From Haloterrigena salifodinae (GTDB taxonomy: Archaea; Halobacteriota; Halobacteria; Halobacteriales; Natrialbaceae), in assembly GCF_003977755.1 (NCBI RefSeq), contig NZ_RQWN01000006.1:124001-188000 (forward strand): a DNA stretch of 64,000 nucleotides. The letters are read 5' to 3'. Below the pieces are notes generated by a model. That model made no database searches. It was not told the DNA's origin and saw only the letters and a program-made list of their open reading frames with translations. The stretch's first letter is position 1. Every line of letters begins with the position of its first letter. Shown here in pieces: positions 16,970 to 26,033 of this stretch. The translations under genes were made by a program, and so were the position numbers.

Positions 16970-18067
16970 TCAGTTCCCGATCGACTCCAGGAACGTCGGC
17001 GGCAGCGGGTCGGGACGCTCGACGCTCGTCTCGAGGGAGACGTGGGCGTCGTCGTCCGAGGCGGCGCGTATCCCGTCAAGGATCTCGAGGACGTGCTCGG
17101 CGAGGGCGCCGCTCGTTCGGTGGCTCCAGTCGCCCCGGACGGCGGCCGCGAGATCCGCGACGCCGGCCCCCCGACCGGCGGTGTACTCATGGGTCGGCTC
17201 GACGTCCGTGGTCGTCCCGTCCGCCGAGTGAATTCGAACGGGTCCCTTGAACCGGTTCGGATCCGGAAGCTGGAGCGTCCCCTCGGTCCCATAGATCTCG
17301 AACGCGGGGGAGCCGAACGTCGATCGGCCGGGCGCGTCGAAGCTCGTCAGGACGTTCGCGATCGTCCCATCGGCGAAATCGATAACTCCGGACTCGTGAG
17401 TGGGAACCTCAACGTCGATAGTCTCTCCGCGACGGGGGTCGCTCGTAATCGTCCGCCGTTCGAACGTGCGGGCGGTCGATCCGGTGACCCGACTGGCGGG
17501 ACCGAGCAGGGAGACGAGCGCGGTCACGTAGTACGGACCCATGTCGAAGAGCGGACCGCCACCGCGCTGATAGTAGAGGTCGGGCGACGGATGCCAGCTC
17601 TCGTGTCCGCCCGACGTCCAGACGGCCGTCGCGCCTACCGGCTTGCCGATCCGTCCGTCGTCGACGACCGACCGAGCGGTCTGTAACCCCGCGCCCAGCA
17701 CGGTGTCAGGGGCCGACCCGACCAGCAATCCGTTGGCCGCCGCAGTAGAGCGGATCGCCTCGGCGTCCTCGAAGCTAGCAGCGAGGGGTTTCTCGACGTA
17801 GACGTGCTTGCCCGCCCGCAGGATGTCGCGGCACGTCTCGCGGTGGACCGACGGCGGCGTCAGATTGACGATCAGTTCGACGTCGGCGGCGAGTAGCTCG
17901 TCGGGCTCGCACGCTCGCAACTCGTACTCGTCGGCCGTTTCTCGCGCTCGCTCCGCGTCGAGATCGGCGCAGGCGACGACATCGAAACCATCGAAGCGGT
18001 CGTCCGCGTCGAAGTACGCGTCGCTGATCGTGCCGCAACCGAGAACGCCCGTTCGAACTGAATCCAT
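16970..18067 (-). CDS. Gfo/Idh/MocA-family oxidoreductase
   Basis: A 365-residue NAD(P)-dependent sugar oxidoreductase. The Rossmann motif GVLGCGTISDAYF is at residues 7-19 and the family lysine is in YVEKPLA. The C-terminal GFO_IDH_MocA_C domain follows (MGPYYVTALVSLLGP). The ATG at 18067 places the glycine motif normally; an in-frame extension upstream is not typical. It ends near the LLM gene and is divergent from the ThuA gene at 18231. ThuA proteins often accompany Gfo/Idh/MocA enzymes in sugar operons. Specific substrate unknown. Confidence 0.85.
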   Translation of the reverse strand: MDSVRTGVLGCGTISDAYFDADDRFDGFDVVACADLDAERARETADEYELRACEPDELLAADVELIVNLTPPSVHRETCRDILRAGKHVYVEKPLAASFEDAEAIRSTAAANGLLVGSAPDTVLGAGLQTARSVVDDGRIGKPVGATAVWTSGGHESWHPSPDLYYQRGGGPLFDMGPYYVTALVSLLGPASRVTGSTARTFERRTITSDPRRGETIDVEVPTHESGVIDFADGTIANVLTSFDAPGRSTFGSPAFEIYGTEGTLQLPDPNRFKGPVRIHSADGTTTDVEPTHEYTAGRGAGVADLAAAVRGDWSHRTSGALAEHVLEILDGIRAASDDDAHVSLETSVERPDPLPPTFLESIGN

Positions 18068-18230
18068 ACGTTCCGTCTCGGTAATGTTGTGGAAAAAGAA
18101 TTCGATCGAGACCGTTCTGCATTGGCGGCCGGAAAACGGCGCGTTCAGGTATCGAAGCGATCGGTCGCATTCGGCTTGAATCGCCCCTCGAGGAAGTAGA
18201 AATAAGTGGCCTCGACCGAACTCCGAAGGT

Positions 18231-18890
18231 ATGGCAACCGACAGACAAGCGCTGATCGTGGGCGGGAATCGGTTTCCGTTCCACCGGCTCGAGCGAATGG
18301 GACCGCCGATCGAGGACGCGCTCGCCCCGGCCGGCATCAAGGCCGAGCTGACGACCGACCGAGAGTCGTTGACCGATCTCGACGGCTACGACGTCCTCGT
18401 CGACTACACGACCGACAGCACGCTCACCGACGCGCAGCGCGAGGGTCTCCTGTCGTTCGTGGACGCGGGCAACGGCTACGCGGGCGTTCACTCCGCGTCG
18501 GACCTGACGACCGTCGACGGGGAGAACCGGGACGAACCCACGCCCGAACTCCGAGAGCTGATCGGCGGCCACTTCCTCACCCATCCGGCGCAGGGGGCGT
18601 TCGACGTGAACATCGTCTACAGCCACCACCCCGTCTCGGCCGACCTCGAGGACTTCCGCGTTTGGGACGAGCCGTACGTCCTCGAGTGCGACGACGACCT
18701 CACGGTGCTCGCGAGGATGGACCACCCTGAGATCGGAGATATGCCAGTCTCGTGGGTGAAGGAGTACGGAGACGGACGCGTGTTCTACTGTTCGCTCGGG
18801 CACGATCGGCCGGCGATCACCACCGACGGGACGCGGGCGCTCCTTCGAAACGGCGTGCGCTGGGCGGCCGATAGCTCGGCCGGCGAGTAG
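18231..18890 (+). CDS. ThuA-like protein
   Basis: A 219-residue protein with the ThuA (trehalose utilisation) glutamine-amidotransferase-like fold. It shows the DVLVDYTTD region, GNGYAGVHSASD, the LIGGHFLTHP segment and the late VSWVKEYGDGRVFYCSLGHD motif, all usual for the family. ThuA-like proteins are implicated in disaccharide or keto-sugar metabolism next to Gfo/Idh/MocA dehydrogenases, as here (divergent gene at 16970-18067). It is followed on the same strand by the DgoD-like dehydratase, 104 bp downstream. Confidence 0.85.
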   Translation: MATDRQALIVGGNRFPFHRLERMGPPIEDALAPAGIKAELTTDRESLTDLDGYDVLVDYTTDSTLTDAQREGLLSFVDAGNGYAGVHSASDLTTVDGENRDEPTPELRELIGGHFLTHPAQGAFDVNIVYSHHPVSADLEDFRVWDEPYVLECDDDLTVLARMDHPEIGDMPVSWVKEYGDGRVFYCSLGHDRPAITTDGTRALLRNGVRWAADSSAGE

Positions 18891-18994
18891 CGGCCTGCAG
18901 CCGAGTGTCGGCGACGGTCGAGACGGAACGGAGCGGCTCTCGATCCTCGAATCGTCGGAACGTTCAAGAGCGAACCGGTCACATCCCGCACTGG

Positions 18995-20170
18995 ATGCAC
19001 GTTACAGACTACGAGCTCTACGCGGTGCCGCCGCGCTGGCAATTCCTCAAACTCGAGACGAGCGACGGGCGCGTCGGCTGGGGCGAGGTCTACACCAAGT
19101 GGCACTTCGCGGGCGACAGCGAACCGGCGACTCGGAGCGCCGTCGACCAGTTGCTGCACCAGTACGTCCTCGGCGAGGATCCGAGTCGGATCGAGTACCT
19201 CTGGCAAGCGATGTACCGAAGCAGCTTCTACCGCGGCGGACCGGTTCACATGAGCGCGATCGCCGGCATCGACGAAGCGCTGTGGGATCTGAAGGGGAAG
19301 GCCGCCGGGATGCCGGTCTACGAACTGCTCGGCGGTCCAGCTCGCGACCGCGTCCGGCTCTACCAGCACGTCAGGGCCCACAGCGCCGACGACGTGGCGG
19401 ATCCGGCGGCCGCGGCCGCCGACGAAGCGCGCGAGCACGTCGAAGCGGGCTACACCGCTGTGAAGCTGGTTCCCACGGGCGGTCTCGAGATCATCGATAC
19501 GTCGGCGGCCGTCGGTGAAGCGCGCGAAATCGTCGGCGCGGTCCGCGACGCCGTCGGCCCCGAGATCGACGTCGCGCTGGACTTCCACGGCCGTGCCTCG
19601 AAGGCGATGGCCCGCCGACTGGCGACGGCGCTCGAGGAGTTCCAGCCGATGTTCGTCGAGGAGCCGGTCACCCCCGAGCACGACCACGCGCTGCCCCGAA
19701 TCGCCGAGGCGACGACGATCCCGATCGCGACCGGCGAGCGCCTCTACTCCCGAGGCGAGTTCCGACCGCTCCTCGAGGCCAATGCGGTCGACGTCGTCCA
19801 ACCGGACGTCTCGAGCGCCGGCGGGATCACCGAGACGAAGAAGATCGCCGACATGGCCGAGACCTACGACGCCGCGATCGCGCCCCACTGCCCCATCGGC
19901 CCGCTGGCGCTGGTCGCCTCGCTGCACGTCGATGCGGCCGCGCCGAACGCGCTGATACAGGAGCAGGTGGTCGTCGGCGACGAGGACGCGATGCGCTACG
20001 TCGAGAACGACGAGCTCTTCGAGCCGACCGACGGCTATCTAGATCTGCCGGCGGAGCCGGGACTCGGAATCGACGTTGACGAGGATCGCGTCTGCGAACT
20101 CGCGGGAACCGACCTCGGGTTCGACCGCTCGCCGGGGCACCGGGCCGACGGGAGCGTCGGAGAGCGCTGA
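18995..20170 (+). CDS. Enolase-superfamily dehydratase resembling D-galactonate dehydratase
   Basis: A 391-residue mandelate-racemase-subgroup enzyme. Its N-terminus (YELYAVPPRWQFLKLETSDG) and its DFHGR motif (Asp196, His198) closely recall DgoD. Metal ligands are expected at Asp196, Glu222 (VEEPV) and Glu248 (TGERLYSR), with the base His298 in APHCPIGP. Such enzymes dehydrate an aldonic or aldaric acid to a 2-keto-3-deoxy acid in the cytoplasm. The ATG at 18995 is preferred over an upstream GTG at 18905 because it gives the standard DgoD start. D-galactonate is the best guess; a related acid is possible. Confidence 0.82.
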   Translation: MHVTDYELYAVPPRWQFLKLETSDGRVGWGEVYTKWHFAGDSEPATRSAVDQLLHQYVLGEDPSRIEYLWQAMYRSSFYRGGPVHMSAIAGIDEALWDLKGKAAGMPVYELLGGPARDRVRLYQHVRAHSADDVADPAAAAADEAREHVEAGYTAVKLVPTGGLEIIDTSAAVGEAREIVGAVRDAVGPEIDVALDFHGRASKAMARRLATALEEFQPMFVEEPVTPEHDHALPRIAEATTIPIATGERLYSRGEFRPLLEANAVDVVQPDVSSAGGITETKKIADMAETYDAAIAPHCPIGPLALVASLHVDAAAPNALIQEQVVVGDEDAMRYVENDELFEPTDGYLDLPAEPGLGIDVDEDRVCELAGTDLGFDRSPGHRADGSVGER

Positions 20171-20226
20171 CCGTCGACCGACGCGGAAACCGCGGTTCGA
20201 CGCCGCTCTACCGCGTCGATGTCGTT

Positions 20227-21933
20227 CTATACAGAATCGAACGTCCAGCGCTGGTTCGCGCTGCCGTTGTCGGGCCACTGGAGCACGTTCGCTCCGTCGC
20301 TGGTCGACGCCCCTTCCACGTCGGCGAGTTTGCCGCTGTGGACCGCCTCGAGCGTATACTCGCCGTTGCCTTCGTCGTTGATGTGCCACCGCTGGCAGTC
20401 ACAGCCGGAGTCGGCGTACTGCTGGACGTTCGCTCCGTCCGCGGTCGAGGCGTCGGCGACCTCGAGACGGAGACCGCTGTTGACGTTCTCGAGGATGTAC
20501 TCGCCGTTCCCGGTATCCTCGACGTACCACTGCTGCGTGGCGCTCCCGGTCACGGACCACTGCTGGACGTTCGCGCCGTTCGCAGTCGAGGCGTCGGCGA
20601 CCTCGAGACGGAGACCGCTGTTGACGTTGGCGATCTCGTAGGTGCCCGTCGAGATTGGACCGCTGCTGCTTCCGTCGTCTCCGCCGCTCCCGCCGTCGGG
20701 CGGCGAACTCCCGTCCTCGACGGCTCGGGCCCAGTCGGCGAGCCACTCGCGGAGGCCGCTGCCGGGGACGTCGAGCGAGTGAGTGTTCACCGGCAGTTCC
20801 GGATAGCCGCCGACCTCGTCGTGGTGACCGACCCAGTAGTCGTACGGCGAGTCGAGCCGATCGTTACCGGCGCGATCGGCGATCTCCTGGACGATCCGCG
20901 CGTCGTTTTGCGTTCGGTCGGCCGGCCGCGCCCCGGCGTTGGCGAGGTTGTGGCTCTCGACGTCACCCGACGGCATCTCCTCGAGGCCGCTTGGCCACAG
21001 CGGCGGCGAACTCTCGCTGTCCATGCTGGCGAAGTCAGTGCCGTCCAGCGACGGGTCGGCGGTGTAGTTGTCCGCGTAGTAGGCCGTGCCGTCGCCCTCG
21101 ATGATCTGGTCCTGATCGTCGGTCAGCCCCGTATACGCGTTGCCGACGAACGACGTTACCGCCGAACTATCGATGTTCGCCGACTCGTCGAAGAAGTACG
21201 CGAGGTTGTTGACGATGACCGTCTCGGTATCGCTCTTGAGTCGCGGAATACGAGCACGGGTCTTGGCCCAGACGTTGCCCGCGAACGTGACGTTCGAAGC
21301 GCCGTCGCCGATCAGAGTGGCGTAGTTGTGGTCGGCCTCGTCGCCGTAGGGGTCGTACAGCCCCTCGTAGATGAGGCAGTTGGTCACTGTCGTATCCTGC
21401 GTGTCGTAGCCGACCGAGAGACACTCGTCGGTCCCCCACGAGGCGCTGACGTGGTCGACGACGTTGTTCTGGGTGTCGTCTGCGGTGTTGAAGGCGTCGT
21501 TGCTCTGAATCGAACCGTCCGAGCCGGGGCCGATCCGCGACCGGATATGCTGGACGACACAGTTGTTCGCGCTGATCCGGACCTGCCCGTTGATGAACGT
21601 GATCCCGGGCGAGGGCGCGGTCTGGCCGGCCACCCAGCAGTAGTCCTCGGTGATCGCCAGGTCGGTCCCGCCGAGGTCGATGGTCCCGCTCGTCTCGAAA
21701 ACGACCACGCGTGGTCCGCTGGCGCTGAACGCCGATTCGACCGCGCTCCGCGTCGGTTCGGTAACCGTGTGTACGTCGACGTCGTCGTTGAACCACGACG
21801 TATCCGCGAAGCCGGTCTCGAGGCCGAAGTTCGATTCCGCCGCCGCCGAACCGGAGAGGCTGCTAAGCGCGCCGATGCCGATCAGTGCCGATGCCGCCGT
21901 TCCTTTCAAGTAGGTGCGTCGTGTCTGTTTCAT
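20227..21933 (-). CDS. Secreted pectate lyase (PL1-like) with C-terminal ricin-type repeats
   Basis: A 568-residue protein that begins MKQTRRTYLKG, a Tat signal, with cleavage likely after SAAAE. Residues about 35-430 form a right-handed beta-helix lyase domain: GQTAPSPGIT, VVQHIRSRIGPGSDG, VVDHVSASWGTDE and an RIPRLK motif with the presumed catalytic arginine. After a Gly/Ser-rich linker there are ricin B (CBM13-like) repeats with QxW motifs (QQWYVED, CQRWHI, NQRWTF). These would help binding to galactose-containing polysaccharide. It cleaves polygalacturonate by beta-elimination outside the cell. Its lyase domain is closely related to the next gene's. Confidence 0.9.
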   Translation of the reverse strand: MKQTRRTYLKGTAASALIGIGALSSLSGSAAAESNFGLETGFADTSWFNDDVDVHTVTEPTRSAVESAFSASGPRVVVFETSGTIDLGGTDLAITEDYCWVAGQTAPSPGITFINGQVRISANNCVVQHIRSRIGPGSDGSIQSNDAFNTADDTQNNVVDHVSASWGTDECLSVGYDTQDTTVTNCLIYEGLYDPYGDEADHNYATLIGDGASNVTFAGNVWAKTRARIPRLKSDTETVIVNNLAYFFDESANIDSSAVTSFVGNAYTGLTDDQDQIIEGDGTAYYADNYTADPSLDGTDFASMDSESSPPLWPSGLEEMPSGDVESHNLANAGARPADRTQNDARIVQEIADRAGNDRLDSPYDYWVGHHDEVGGYPELPVNTHSLDVPGSGLREWLADWARAVEDGSSPPDGGSGGDDGSSSGPISTGTYEIANVNSGLRLEVADASTANGANVQQWSVTGSATQQWYVEDTGNGEYILENVNSGLRLEVADASTADGANVQQYADSGCDCQRWHINDEGNGEYTLEAVHSGKLADVEGASTSDGANVLQWPDNGSANQRWTFDSV

Positions 21934-22316
21934 GCTACCCAAACACAACAAATGCAATCACTCATAAGTAACTTTCCCTACTAGAACAATATAAATATAG
22001 CCAGAATATCGAGAATAGAACTGTAGTAGCGAGAACGACGCGAGGCGTGTCACTATTAACGGGAGCCGGTTCGTCTGGGAACGGACTCGAGCGGCGATGC
22101 CCCCGTCCAGACGGGTCTCTACAAAAGGTGAGCCAACAAAAAATGCCGCACCTCGACGCCACCGCCGATCTCGAGCAGCGGCGCTAGTCGTCCAGCGGTT
22201 CTTTCGGTTCGACCTCGCCCCGGACGGCGTCGGCGAGCGGTGAGTCAAATGGACGACGGTTACTGTGATACTCGAGGAAGTATTTCGGCGATGCTATCGG
22301 TGACGTTATTCCCGGG
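21934..22316. other. Intergenic region between the two pectate lyases
   Basis: It holds the promoter of the ricin-tailed lyase (ATTTATATTG-like box on the minus strand near 21987-21996) and, at 22170-22234, a relic of the 3' end of a ThuA-like gene. No other gene is supported. Confidence 0.6.
22170..22234 (-). pseudogene. Relic of the 3' end of a ThuA-like gene
   Basis: These 65 bases match 23784-23848, the end of the intact ThuA-like gene, with only about five differences. They include the same TAG stop (22184-22186 against 23798-23800) and encode the same ending, GEVEPKEPLDD against [11 protein letters not shown]. The remainder of the gene is missing; upstream codons are unrelated. It appears to be what is left after duplication of a [ThuA-like - pectate lyase] unit followed by deletion. 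Confidence 0.75.
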
Positions 22317-23591
22317 CTAGGCGTCGGAACCGTTACCGGATCTTCCGCACGTGTCGGACGGCGACGCACCCTGCTCGACGCGTCGTGCCTTCGCTGAGAG
22401 CCACTGTCGACGCCCCGACTCGGGGACGGTAAGCGAGTGGGTATTCACGGGAAGTTCGGGATAGCCGCCGACGTCGTCGGGGTGAGCAAGCCAGTATTCG
22501 TAGGGATCGTCGAGTCGGTCGTTGCCCGCGCGGTCGCGGATCTCCTGAACGATTCGGTCGTCGTTGGCGGTGCGGTCGGCGGGTCGTGCGCCCACGTGAG
22601 CCAAATTGTGTGCTTCGACCCGCGAGGACGGCATCGCGTCGAGACTACTCGGCCACAGCGGGGGACTCGACAGTTCGTTGGTCCCGCCGGTCAGCGGCGT
22701 CGAACTGGGCTCCGTGACGTTGTCCTCGAGGTAGGCGTTGCCGTCCTCGATGGGCGTGTCCTCGACGTCCTGGGGAACGTAGAGATTGCCGACGATCGAG
22801 GCCGCCGAGTCCCCGCTCATGTTGGTCGCCTCGTTGAAGAAATACATCAGGTTGTTCGCGACGACGCTGCGGGTGCCGCCCTTTAACCGGGGGACGCGGC
22901 CGCGGACCTTCGCCCAGATGTTGCCAGCGAGGGTGACATTCTCGGCGCCGTCGCCGATCAGACTCCCGTAGTTGTGGTCGGCCTCGTCGCCGTACGGATC
23001 GTACAGTCCCTCGTAGACGAGGCAGTTAGTGACCGTCGTATCCTGCGTGTCGTAGCCGACCGAGAGACACTCGTCGGTCCCCCACGAAGCGCTGACGTGG
23101 TCGACGACGTTGTTCTGGGTGTCGTCTGCGGTGTTGAACGAGTCGTTGCTCTGGATCGAACCGTCCGAGCCGGGACCGATCCGCGAGCGGATGTGCTGGA
23201 CGACGCAGTTGTCGGCGTCGACTTGGAACTGGCCGTTGACGAACGTGATACCGGGCGAAGGCGCCGTCTGTCCGGCCACCCAACAGTAGTCCTCGGAAAT
23301 CGCCAGATCGTTCCCGCCGAGGCCGATGGTCCCGCTCGTCTCGAAGACGACCAGGCGCGGTCCGTCGGCGTGGAACGCTTCCTCGACGGCTTCGCGCGTC
23401 GGTTCCGTGACCGTGAACACCTGTACATCCTCGCTCTCGAGCCACGACGTGTCCGCAAATCCGGATTCAGGGCCGAAGTGGGACCCGGCCGCTTGTGCCG
23501 TGGCCGACCCGGAGAGGCCGGCGAGCGCTCCTGCACCGATCAGTGTCGGTACTGCCGTCTCTTTCAGGTACGTTCTTCGCGTTTGTTTCAT
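22317..23591 (-). CDS. Secreted pectate lyase (PL1-like)
   Basis: A 424-residue beta-helix lyase. It starts with a Tat signal (MKQTRRTYLKE) and is closely related to the lyase domain at 20227-21933 but ends after the KARRVEQG segment, with no ricin repeats. The motifs GQTAPSPGIT, VVQHIRSRIGPGSDG, VVDHVSASWGTDE and RVPRLK are intact. It probably arose with its neighbour by tandem duplication; the ThuA relic between them marks the event. Expected action is beta-elimination cleavage of de-esterified pectin. Confidence 0.9.
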   Translation of the reverse strand: MKQTRRTYLKETAVPTLIGAGALAGLSGSATAQAAGSHFGPESGFADTSWLESEDVQVFTVTEPTREAVEEAFHADGPRLVVFETSGTIGLGGNDLAISEDYCWVAGQTAPSPGITFVNGQFQVDADNCVVQHIRSRIGPGSDGSIQSNDSFNTADDTQNNVVDHVSASWGTDECLSVGYDTQDTTVTNCLVYEGLYDPYGDEADHNYGSLIGDGAENVTLAGNIWAKVRGRVPRLKGGTRSVVANNLMYFFNEATNMSGDSAASIVGNLYVPQDVEDTPIEDGNAYLEDNVTEPSSTPLTGGTNELSSPPLWPSSLDAMPSSRVEAHNLAHVGARPADRTANDDRIVQEIRDRAGNDRLDDPYEYWLAHPDDVGGYPELPVNTHSLTVPESGRRQWLSAKARRVEQGASPSDTCGRSGNGSDA

Positions 23592-23797
23592 GTTACTTCA
23601 CCACAATCGATTACGGAGTTACAAAAAAGATTACGCATGCGTCTCAGCGATTGATTCCAGGTTACTCATCGCTGGCCGCTCACGGCAGTATCGAGGATCG
23701 TGGCTCTACCGAGCGCGTCGCAAAAATGCGGCCCTCGACTCGCTGGACGATTGCAGCAACGAGGAGTTGATAACGCTTCGATACTCGAGCAGCAGCG

Positions 23798-24520
23798 CTA
23801 GTCGTCCAGCGATTCCTTCGGTTCGACCTCGCCCCAGACGGCGTCGGCCCCCTCCGTCGGCGCCGCCCAGGCGACGGCGTTGTCGAGTACCGTCCGGATC
23901 TCGTCCTGGAAGAAGATCGGGTACTCCTCGTGGCCCGGCCGGAACGCGAAGATCCGGCCGCGGCCGCGGCGGTAACAGACGCCTGAGCGGAACACCTCGC
24001 CGCCCTCGAACCATGAGATGAAGACAGTCCGGTCGGGTTCCGGGATGTCGAAGGGCTCGCCGTACATCTCCGTCGAGGGGACCTCGAACGACTCCTCGAG
24101 GCCGTCGGCGATCGGGTGGCCGGGGTCGGCGGTCCAAATCCGTTCGGTCTCGCCGCCGTGGCGGTACTTGATGTTACAGGTGGTGCCCATCAGCCGTTTG
24201 AACGGCTTGGAGTTCTTCCCCGAGTGGACCGGGATGAAGCCCATCCCCTCGTGGACGCGGTCGACGACGCGGTCGGCGATCTCGTCGGCCACCTCGTCGT
24301 TGGCGCAGTGCGACCACCAGAGCAGGACGTCGGTGTTCGCGAGGACATCTTCGGTCAGGCCGTGTTCCGGTTCCTGCAGCGTGGCCGTCCGGACGGACCG
24401 GTCGTCGCCGTCCACCGCGTCCGCGATAGCCCCGTGGATGCCGTCGGGATACCGTTCGGCGACCGCTGGCTCCTCGAGTTCGTGGACGTTCTCGTTCCAG
24501 ACCGTGACCTGTAGTGGCAT
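23798..24520 (-). CDS. ThuA-like protein
   Basis: A 240-residue ThuA-domain protein with the start [14 protein letters not shown], the [10 protein letters not shown] segment, [30 protein letters not shown] and [17 protein letters not shown]. These are usual for the branch found in many carbohydrate clusters. It is only distantly related to the ThuA protein at 18231. It sits between a pectate lyase and the pectin methylesterase on the same strand and may belong to their transcript. The biochemical role of this branch is not settled. Confidence 0.85.
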   Translation of the reverse strand: MPLQVTVWNENVHELEEPAVAERYPDGIHGAIADAVDGDDRSVRTATLQEPEHGLTEDVLANTDVLLWWSHCANDEVADEIADRVVDRVHEGMGFIPVHSGKNSKPFKRLMGTTCNIKYRHGGETERIWTADPGHPIADGLEESFEVPSTEMYGEPFDIPEPDRTVFISWFEGGEVFRSGVCYRRGRGRIFAFRPGHEEYPIFFQDEIRTVLDNAVAWAAPTEGADAVWGEVEPKESLDD

Positions 24521-24574
24521 GTGCGGTTCGTTTCAGGCGATCCGGGATAAGTCCTCTGTCCTCGAGCGTGACGA

Positions 24575-25648
24575 TTACCGTTTCTCGAGACGGCTCTGTG
24601 GGTCCCAGCCGTCGAGGACGGCCTCGATCGTGTACTGCTCGGCCTCCGTTTCGCTGAGCTGGTGGCTCCAGTCCGCGCGCTGATTGGGCGTATACCCCGG
24701 TCCGGAATTGTCGTACTCCGCGAAGAAGGCCGTCTTCGTCTTGTCGCCGTGCTCCGGTTCGTCCCACGGTTCCCAGCCCTGCGGTCGGATGTGGTCGCCG
24801 AGGTCACAGTCGATGTAGACGGTCTGTCCGTACGGCTCCCACGGTCGGCCGAGGTAGACGGATTCGCTCGGCGCGTCGCCGACCACGTCGCAGTCCCTGA
24901 ACACGAACCCGTGCGCTACGTCTTCCGGCTGCGCGGGCGCTGCAATGAATCCCTCGCCCTTACAGCGGATCTCGCAGTCCTCGAAAAACACCGTCGCGCG
25001 ACCGAAGATGAAGTCCACGTCGCCTTCGATGTAGCAGTCCTCGAAGTACTGGCGCGTCCTGCGACCGTAGTTGTAGAGGGTGTCCTGATTGCCGAGGAAG
25101 CGGCAGTTTTCGAAGGCGACTCGGTCGGCCTTGATGCGAATCGCGACGGCCTGGGCGACGTCGGGAGCGGCGTTCTCGAAGGTAATGTTCTTCGCGGTGA
25201 AGTCCGGTCCGTAGACGAAGAAGCTCGACGACCCGCTCGTCCCAATCTCCTCGCCATCGTCGCCGATCTTATCGGCGTGATCGTCGTACGTCAGTACTGT
25301 CTTCTCGACGCTCTCACCGATAAACGTCACGTCGGTCCGGTCGGCGGGGAGCTCTAGCTTCTCTTTGTAGCGTCCCTCCTTGATGTACACCCGCGTCTCC
25401 TCGGACGTGTCCGACGGAACTGCGTCGATGGCGGCTTGGACCGTCTCGTAGTCGCCGCTGCCGTCCTGTGCGACGACGATATCGTACTCGTTGCTCGCGG
25501 AACAGTCCGTCGCCCCGCTCGTCACGGAACTCGCCTTTCCGTCGCCGCTATAGCCCGCTACTGTGCCGAGCAATCCCGTGCCGACGAGGCCGATCATTCG
25601 TCTGCGCACTACCGTCCGTCTGCTCTCTCGAGCATTGGTATCAACCAT
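24575..25648 (-). CDS. Secreted pectin methylesterase (CE8)
   Basis: A 357-residue pectinesterase that removes methyl groups from galacturonate so that lyases and hydrolases can act. It has a Tat-like N-terminus (RRTVVRRRMIGLVGTGLLG), then GSGDYETVQAAIDAVP. Active-site motifs are GNQDTLY with Asp189, VDFIFG with Asp212, and LGRPW. The position where a lipobox cysteine would be expected reads VAGYSG, so lipid anchoring seems lost and the protein is probably free. The ATG at 25648 was chosen over a much longer frame whose extra 180 residues look non-coding. Its promoter overlaps a perfect inverted repeat. Confidence 0.92.
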   Translation of the reverse strand: MVDTNARESRRTVVRRRMIGLVGTGLLGTVAGYSGDGKASSVTSGATDCSASNEYDIVVAQDGSGDYETVQAAIDAVPSDTSEETRVYIKEGRYKEKLELPADRTDVTFIGESVEKTVLTYDDHADKIGDDGEEIGTSGSSSFFVYGPDFTAKNITFENAAPDVAQAVAIRIKADRVAFENCRFLGNQDTLYNYGRRTRQYFEDCYIEGDVDFIFGRATVFFEDCEIRCKGEGFIAAPAQPEDVAHGFVFRDCDVVGDAPSESVYLGRPWEPYGQTVYIDCDLGDHIRPQGWEPWDEPEHGDKTKTAFFAEYDNSGPGYTPNQRADWSHQLSETEAEQYTIEAVLDGWDPQSRLEKR

Positions 25649-25675
25649 GATGTTTGCGCCAACACTACTGATATT

Positions 25676-25698
25676 AAATCTTATTATAATTAAGATTT
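25676..25698. promoter_or_regulatory. Inverted repeat over the pectin methylesterase promoter
   Basis: A perfect palindrome, AAATCTTA-TTATAAT-TAAGATTT, with 8-base arms. Its centre is the TATA-like TTATAAT, about 39 nt ahead of the start codon at 25648. A protein bound here would block or reshape the promoter, so it is a likely operator. Confidence 0.55.
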
Positions 25699-25880
25699 CA
25701 TTATGTCTGGGTTCGTAGTCCACTATCGGAACGGAACCCGACAGTTTCCCATCACTAGGCACGGTGTGACGGGTATCGCGGGTCGGTGGTGGCCGCTCAG
25801 AACCCGACCGACCGTCTCTCGAGGAGTCGTCTACTCCCGCCAGACCGTCGGACGTGGCCGATGCCAAACGGCAAGGCCGA

Positions 25881-26033
25881 TTACAGTCGATCGAGTCCTC
25901 GGATCTGGCGGAGTTCCTCCCGTTCCTCGTGATCGATCTGCTCCCGTGGCGGCAGGACGGTGTCGTGCTCGAACACGCCTTGCATCTTCGCCTCGCCCGC
26001 CTCGAGGACAGTCTCACCGCTTGCTCGTGGCAT
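25881..26033 (-). CDS. Possible small acidic protein, function unknown
   Basis: A 50-residue reading frame starting MPRASGETVLEAGEAK and ending IRGLDRL. Codon choice (mostly G or C in third position) and acidic composition resemble the genes around it rather than random frames, and the residues PPREQIDHEEREELRQI look like a folded or helical segment. There is no recognised family. It could be the relic of a larger gene; the frame extends upstream only into a cysteine-rich stretch. Confidence 0.35.
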   Translation of the reverse strand: MPRASGETVLEAGEAKMQGVFEHDTVLPPREQIDHEEREELRQIRGLDRL

